Assembly (NCBI GenBank): GCA_023101885.1
Contig: JALPQD010000240.1
Location: 1,457,501-1,521,500, forward strand
Origin: Typhlomys cinereus
Lineage: Eukaryota > Chordata > Mammalia > Rodentia > Platacanthomyidae
Direction of reading: 5' to 3'
Length of the DNA stretch: 64,000 bases
The notes under the pieces are model-generated. The model was not told the origin of the DNA, did not search any database, and saw only the letters and a program-made list of their open reading frames with translations. The first letter of the stretch is position 1, and each line of letters starts with the position of its first letter. A program made the translations under genes and the position numbers. Below are positions 58,515 through 64,000 of the stretch, piece after piece.

Positions 58515-58860
58515 AGATGTAATTAGTTGAGATTGGGTTACCTCAGATTAGGGTATGCCTCTAATCTAACATGCCTTATATCCTTATAAGAAGAGACTCA
58601 CTGCAAGACACATGGAGAAGAAGATGGACAAGTCACAGGAAAAAAAGATTCCCCACAGAAGCTTAGAGAGATATATGACTGCATCATTCCTTGGGGCTCT
58701 TATATGTAACTAGCCTGGCTGCTATATTGACTTGTGACCTTCAGAACTGTGGGGCAACATATTTCTACTATTTAAGTCACTATGATCACAGTGCTTTGTT
58801 ATAGTAATTCTCTGAAAATCACATACTAGGAATGTATCAATGACAGCAACAACCTAAAAC
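58515..58860 (+). mobile_element. MLT1-like MaLR LTR, ancient
   Basis: ttgagattgggttacctcag, ccttatatccttataagaag, gaccttcagaactgtggggc and tatttaagtcactatgatca follow the MLT1 LTR order in forward orientation. Diverged, so the family name is tentative. Confidence 0.7.
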
Positions 58861-59438
58861 ACCTGAAATATTTTAAGAGTACTTGATCAGTGTTGTATTT
58901 TCAAGTAGTGTGGATTGCCGACAAGATTATGCCATGGAGAAACCCATCAGCAGCCTTGAGACATAAAAAGTAGGCAGCCTTGGGGGAGGAGGCCTGTCAC
59001 TAAGAGAAACTGAGTGGGTCTTTGCAGAGATAACGCACCCCAAAAGTTGCTTGAAGACTAGGAAATACTACTGACCTTTGGAGCACAAAAGTGAGTGTGT
59101 GAAGAAAGACACTGACAGCTTAAATGAGTTTTTCCCCCATTTGTTTATTCATTATAAATCAAGTTTTGGAGCAATTATCAAAGTATCATGCAATATTCCC
59201 AGTGTGATTATACATGAATAACTTTAATTTTGCCCAACATTTATATTGCTGTTACAAAATATATCTTCTATTTGCATTAAATAAATCTGTTAAGATATTG
59301 TGTACTGATTCATAGACTTCCACAGACATTTAGAAAACAAGCTCCCATTTTTAATGGTTATGTATGCTAACAAAGTCTGCTTTTGTGATTACTTAACCCA
59401 ACCATCCCCAGGAGCAAGACTTCTTTTCCCACTGGTTT

Positions 59439-59440
<2 letters not shown>
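58861..59440. other. AT-rich single-copy noncoding DNA
   Basis: No repeat or coding frame recognised. Confidence 0.5.
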
Positions 59441-59442
<2 letters not shown>

Positions 59443-59515
<73 letters not shown>

Positions 59516-59532
59516 TATACACATACACACAG
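59443..59532. repeat. Compound microsatellite (TC)n(AC)n
   Basis: About 26 TC units (one TTTC interruption) run into (AC)n at 59493-59532. Confidence 0.97.
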
Positions 59533-59906
59533 TGGGGGTACCATATAGGAAAAACAGTTGACTGAGCAAAAGGGAGATTATTTGGTAGCAGAAACAAGTA
59601 GAAGAGTAAATAAAATCCTGTAACAATGGATAGGTATTTTTTTTGTGTTTGAAAGAGTGACTGAGAGAGTGAATGTCAATTTCAGGACCACTCTGAAGGA
59701 TAGATTTTACAGACTCAAATAATTTGTCCTATGTTACATTGAGAATAAGTGTTGCCATATCCCCCGCCGGGCCAGCCGGGGGGGGGGGGGGGGGGATGGG
59801 CAGCGGGGCCTGGGGGCTAAAGGTGAATGGGCGCGCCGACGGGGTCACTACCAGATCCCGGGAATCAGGTAAGAAGCAGCAGTGGACAAGATGTTGCTGA
59901 TTCAAA

Positions 59907-59912
59907 TTTATT
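59907..59912 (-). terminator. LTR polyadenylation signal
   Basis: AATAAA on the minus strand (cttaataaatttgaatc), 14 bp downstream of the TATA box. This is closer than usual, so R may be short or one of the two motifs may be fortuitous. Confidence 0.6.
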
Positions 59913-59925
59913 AAGAGTGTTTGGG

Positions 59926-59933
59926 TTTATATA
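59926..59933 (-). promoter_or_regulatory. LTR TATA box
   Basis: TATATAAA on the minus strand (ccctatataaaccc), a short distance upstream of the AATAAA. A CCAAT-like gattgg lies about 15 bp further upstream. Confidence 0.75.
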
Positions 59934-60182
59934 GGGTCAGGGTCCAATCAGGTGTTGCCATCTCTGGGGGTGGGGGGGAGAGGGACAGCCACCAGTCATT
60001 TAACTGTTTACTAGGTGTCCATTGCAGGGGCAGGTTAGACTGTTGCTTCCCATTGGTTGTTCATCCCTCCCTCTGCATGGTCCTCTACTGGGACATGTCC
60101 GGGGCATGGCTCTACATCCAGGCTTGTCCTGAATTTGAGAGCAGGACTAGGGCCTCCCTGAGTCAGTAGTGCCACAAATAAG

Positions 60183-63100
60183 GATGATATCTATCCAACA
60201 AATGCTTTTTTATTACATGTTACATACTGGAAATTGTGCTAGTCACTTGGTGAAAATAGATAAAAGGCAGAAAGCTACTATTCTTCAGAAATTCAGTTCT
60301 AGGCCAGACTAGGTAGCAGGTGTGTCATTAGATGGAACAATGATGGAAGGCCTCTGAGAAGAGCTGACAGTACCTGTGACTTGACTTGGGGAAAACTGAA
60401 CTTTCTGAGAAATAAGAGCATGGAGATCAAAAGCCATGATGCTACTGGCGAGGGAGAGCAAAAAGAAAGAGTAAGGGCACGAGAAGCCCTCTCCTACCCT
60501 CTCCCCTCCCCTCCACCTTCTTCCAAGGATGGCATGCGAAGGCCCTTCCACCTCTTACCCTTCTCTTCCACCTTCTTCTAAGCAGAGCAAGTTCTTTCCA
60601 GAAGCTGAAACCATGTCTCATCAGCCACATGGCTTTTAATCAGCTAACTTTGCGATGCTAGGCTTTCACTATTCGGTATGGACCCAGATATGTGGCATTA
60701 AGAAGGAACATCTGGTTTGCTTATGTGTCCTCTTCCTTGAAGATTAGTGGGGTGCTTTTCTGCACCCCTGCTGATGAACACCCCTTCTTAGTATTTCTGA
60801 TGGTCATGGCAGGAGACAAATCATATATAAAATCCATTACTCACAGACACATATGGCTTTGCCTGACTATGCCACATGATTCCACTCTTAATTCATTGGC
60901 TGAAATAAATCATCAGGATGTACCTAAGTATATGGGTGAGAAGAACAAGGCAGACATATTTGTTGAACTTTATTAGTCAATGTGAAATAGTCACTCTGAA
61001 TTGCTGAACAAAGGGTGACTGCCTGATGGAAAAGGTTCTTGATTTACACACAAGCAGGAGACAAATCAGATATACACAAATTGTGAGAAGGTATGCAGAG
61101 TCCATGAAAATACAGCTTGTGCATACATGTGTGGATACATGCATGTGTATCCCACCTGCACATGTGTATGTACACATACATGGGTGTGTTGTTTACCTAG
61201 CAGGATGGTGAGCAACATTGGGATGGGTGTTTCATGCTTCTGCTTTCTGCCCAAATATTCCTGCTGCATAAAGAGTGGATTTTGAGCCTGATTTCTATAC
61301 ATTTCCATTATCTTGATTTGTACAGCCCCTTATATTTTTCTCTCTCCTGATTTGATTAGTTCAGTTTGTGGTTAATTCAGGCTGGTCAGCCACAAGGCAT
61401 TCAAGGAGGAATGATGGAAAACTTGGAGAGGTATTACAGTCAACATAGCTAAGCTGTGGCCCAAAAGAAAGTGTAAGAAGAAACAGGTGTGAAAACTTAC
61501 CTAATGTAAGTTGTATTTATATCACTTAGCATTAATATGCTTGCAGCTTAAAAATCTGGAGGGCTTTCATCTCTGTAATGGTTGGTATGGGAAGCTAGTC
61601 ACTCTCTCACTTGGGATAACCTGGGAAGGGTAGACACTGTTTGGCTTGCTGTTCTTGGTTTTTTTTTTTTTTCCTTCCCTAAGGATTATCTGAATTTTAA
61701 GTCTAACAGAGAAATTGAATTTATCTTCTTGGTGAAAACTATTTTGGGCGTAAGCAAAGATTTGATGGAGACTGGTATGGGATGATGTCATTATAGAAGT
61801 GGAGTTGCCAGTTTTTTGATCATGTGAAACAGGCATGAACAGAGGAAGGGAGGACATGGAGAATTTAAAGATGGATGGACATGCATGGACTGACAAGCTA
61901 CAAATGCATCAGGTGGGAAAATGGCAGAAGATTGGGCCTTCTGAGCCATTTTTAAGTCCTTACATGAGGTGACTTGATGGGAGCCTGGCCTTTTAAATTA
62001 TCGTAAATAACCAGAAAAGCAGACAGAGAAGAAGAAAGACCTTGTGGAATTCCAAGGAAAGAATTTCCAAAGGAAGGAGATGGGGCAGCACCTGATTGAA
62101 CTGAACCCTCCTTCAAAGGAGGAAGTTAACATATTCTGTGACACACTGCGTCTAGGGCATTACTGAGTTGGGCAGCAGCCCTCATTCTGAGACATAAACA
62201 GGTTTCCAAGAAGTCATGAAAGGGTTTGGGATAGTGACATGTAGGGTCTTAATATGATGAAAAAAATAGCCTTTCTGAAATGTTCTACATGGTGGCTGTG
62301 GGAAAGATCTTTACATAAACAGGAGAAACACCCACCATGCAGGTGAGAGACGGTGCTACCTCAGCTCTGCTACCCTCCAGTGGAAGTGGTAGTCTTGGAT
62401 GGGGAGCTGTCCTCCCCTGTTAGCCTTTGTTAGCAGGAAGGAAAGAACTTGCAGGTAAAGGAGGAGAGATGGGAGGTGAGACCTGCCCTGTCTGAAGGGC
62501 CATGATGTTAGGTAGCTTAAGCACAGGAGTCATCACCAATCATATGGAAATTTTTTTTTTTCAAAATAAAACGTTCCTATTTGGGGAAGTTGAAACTGTG
62601 GAAGAGCTTCACAGAGCTCTGTGGCTTTGGGTCACATCCTGGTCAGTGGTGAAGTATTGTGCCCAGGAAAGGGCTGGGCGTTAGAGAAGAGTTTCTTTGA
62701 TCAGGTCAGGCTTTGGAAAGGGCGCAAATATTTGACGTTTGTGTTTGGGGTAATGACAATAACATGTAAACTGCAGTTTTGTTGCCACTTCACACTTGTC
62801 TTGCGATTTTGCCTAGGTCAGTGAAGAGGAACCTTTCCTTTCCTCAGTCTCGTGAAGATTTTATTGTTCGAGTTCAGTTTTTTTTTTTTTAGAAGTGCAC
62901 TTTATGTTGAAGGAGAGTTGTCATCTGTTCTGCTGGAGATGGTCTCGTAAAAGCCATTATTTTTATTTTATTTTAATTCGTTGGTGGCTGTTATCAGGAG
63001 AACTGGAAGAGGGGCTCTCATTTGCATGCGTGAGGTTGACGTGCCAATCCTTTTCTTCTCTGGGGCTTTTACAGAATCTTCCATGATTGGTTGAGCATGA

Positions 63101-64000
63101 GAAATCTCCCTGTGACAGCTCTATAAAGAAAGACAGACACTAAAGACAATCTAACAGGCAGTCAGTCGATGAGGATTTTTGTCTGGAATAAATTTAGCAC
63201 ATCTCATAAAGTTTTTATAGGCACCACCTTATAGATGCTTGGAATATTATTATCTAGCAAACATTTCTCTTCCTGATTTTTTTATTCTTGCCTAAGAAAA
63301 GGACAATAAAATAAAACTAATCCACAAAAACCACTTTTAGGGTGCTTTTCTGTGTCTATTTGAAGGTCTCAGCAAAGTTGTTTAAAAGACCTATTTGCCC
63401 TAGTGCTCGCCTATGGGATTTAACAAGAATTGAACAATTGGTGGGTGTCGTGATAGAATTCATGCCTTTGCTCAGATTCAATACAGAATCTTCAATAAGT
63501 CTTGTATAAACATATGTTTTTGATAATTTGTCACTAAGGTGGAAGAAAAATGAAATTATGATATAAATAAAATATTTGATCTTTTCTAATTAATAGAAAT
63601 TAACCACAAGCCTGAAAGCAACTGAAAGGAAGTTGCTTAAAAATTCAGTTACACTTCCTTTAAGTGTAAACAAAACCACATAAGAAGAAAGACAGGCGCT
63701 ATATCCTTACAAATTCCACATGTTCTTTTAAGCAGAATCTTTCAGGCATTCCAAACCTCCTTTTCTCTAGCCGTCACATGAAATTCACTTCCTTTCCACC
63801 CCTTCCTTCTGCCTGTGTTGGGAATGAATGAGCAGGAATCCACCAGAATCCTAACTCACCAGGCAAGTGCAATGTATGCAACAAGCGAAAACGAAAATGT
63901 ATCTCTTTCCAGGGGAGTCTGTGCCCACTGCAGTTCCCAGCTCTGAGCATTTATGAAACTCCATAGTGTGTTTTATTATTCAAAGGGAAAACAAATGTTC
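60183..64000. other. Repeat-poor single-copy DNA to the window end, no gene seen
   Basis: About 3.8 kb without an interspersed repeat I recognise, apart from small CA/TG-rich parts near 61120-61190 and T-runs at 61660 and 62879. Frames of up to 109 codons lack known motifs. Conserved noncoding elements are possible; one sequence cannot show this. Confidence 0.45.

Larger units (their letters stand above)
59750..60176 (-). mobile_element. Solo retroviral LTR, class II-like
   Basis: An old endogenous-retrovirus LTR without internal genes. On the minus strand it begins TGTGGCACTACTGA and ends GGCAACA (TG...CA), 427 bp. Identical 6-bp duplications aataag flank it (59744-59749 and 60177-60182), the size seen for IAP-like elements. 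TATA box and AATAAA occur in the right order. The U5 side carries a G-run of about 18 (near 59778-59796, plus strand) and several CpGs, which suggests moderate youth. Confidence 0.85.

Noticed and set aside
60787..61065. Two similar words (gcaggagacaaatcatatat and gcaggagacaaatcagatat) about 255 bp apart
   Set aside because: Only about 20 bp with no extension on either side; not enough for a duplication claim.

Overview
This is a mammalian nuclear window, almost certainly from a rodent. It is intergenic or deep intronic. I find no intact protein-coding exon, no rRNA or tRNA gene, and no CRISPR or operon-like structure. The rodent call rests on repeat content: B1-, B3- and B4-like SINEs, Lx-like L1 3' ends, ERVL-MaLR LTRs, and several copies of a young tRNA-headed, B2-like SINE ending in a (CA)n block and an A/T-rich tail. 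The SINE differs from the house mouse and rat B2 that I know, which suggests another rodent lineage; I cannot name the species.

Layout. 1-6.8 kb: single-copy DNA, then L1 3' ends (an older one split by a younger one that carries a 3' transduction), a B3 and a B1 copy. 6.8-14.6 kb: mostly single-copy DNA with microsatellites, an Lx-like 3' end, SINEs and a 66-bp duplication. 14.6-24.7 kb: a young SINE, an ancient L1 (17.8-20.1 kb) interrupted by a MaLR-like LTR, and more SINEs. 24.7-38.7 kb: a tower of nested transposons. An old plus-strand L1 was split by (i) a full-length minus-strand L1 joined at its 5' end to a piece of a second L1, all inside one 13-bp target-site duplication (TSD); (ii) a young SINE with a 13-bp TSD; and (iii) a short L1 3' end with a 17-bp TSD. 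38.7-46 kb: Lx-like L1 ends, a solo class I-like LTR, an ancient L1 piece and a young SINE. 46-57.5 kb: single-copy DNA, SINEs and MaLR LTRs. 57.5-60.2 kb: a processed NDUFV2 pseudogene, a compound microsatellite, an MLT1-like LTR and a solo class II-like LTR. 60.2-64 kb: single-copy DNA.

The only former genes are L1 ORF1 and ORF2 and the NDUFV2 retrocopy, and all are broken. The minus-strand L1 ORF2 keeps almost its whole reading frame with four stops and one frameshift, so it is a dead copy. The most informative structures are the products of reverse transcription: the L1-L1 chimera, an ORF2-derived patch in an L1 3'UTR, an L1 3' transduction, and a 5'UTR exchange at the start of ORF1. I found no convincing evidence of a new biological system. 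Family names are from memory of repeat consensus sequences and need a repeat-library search.
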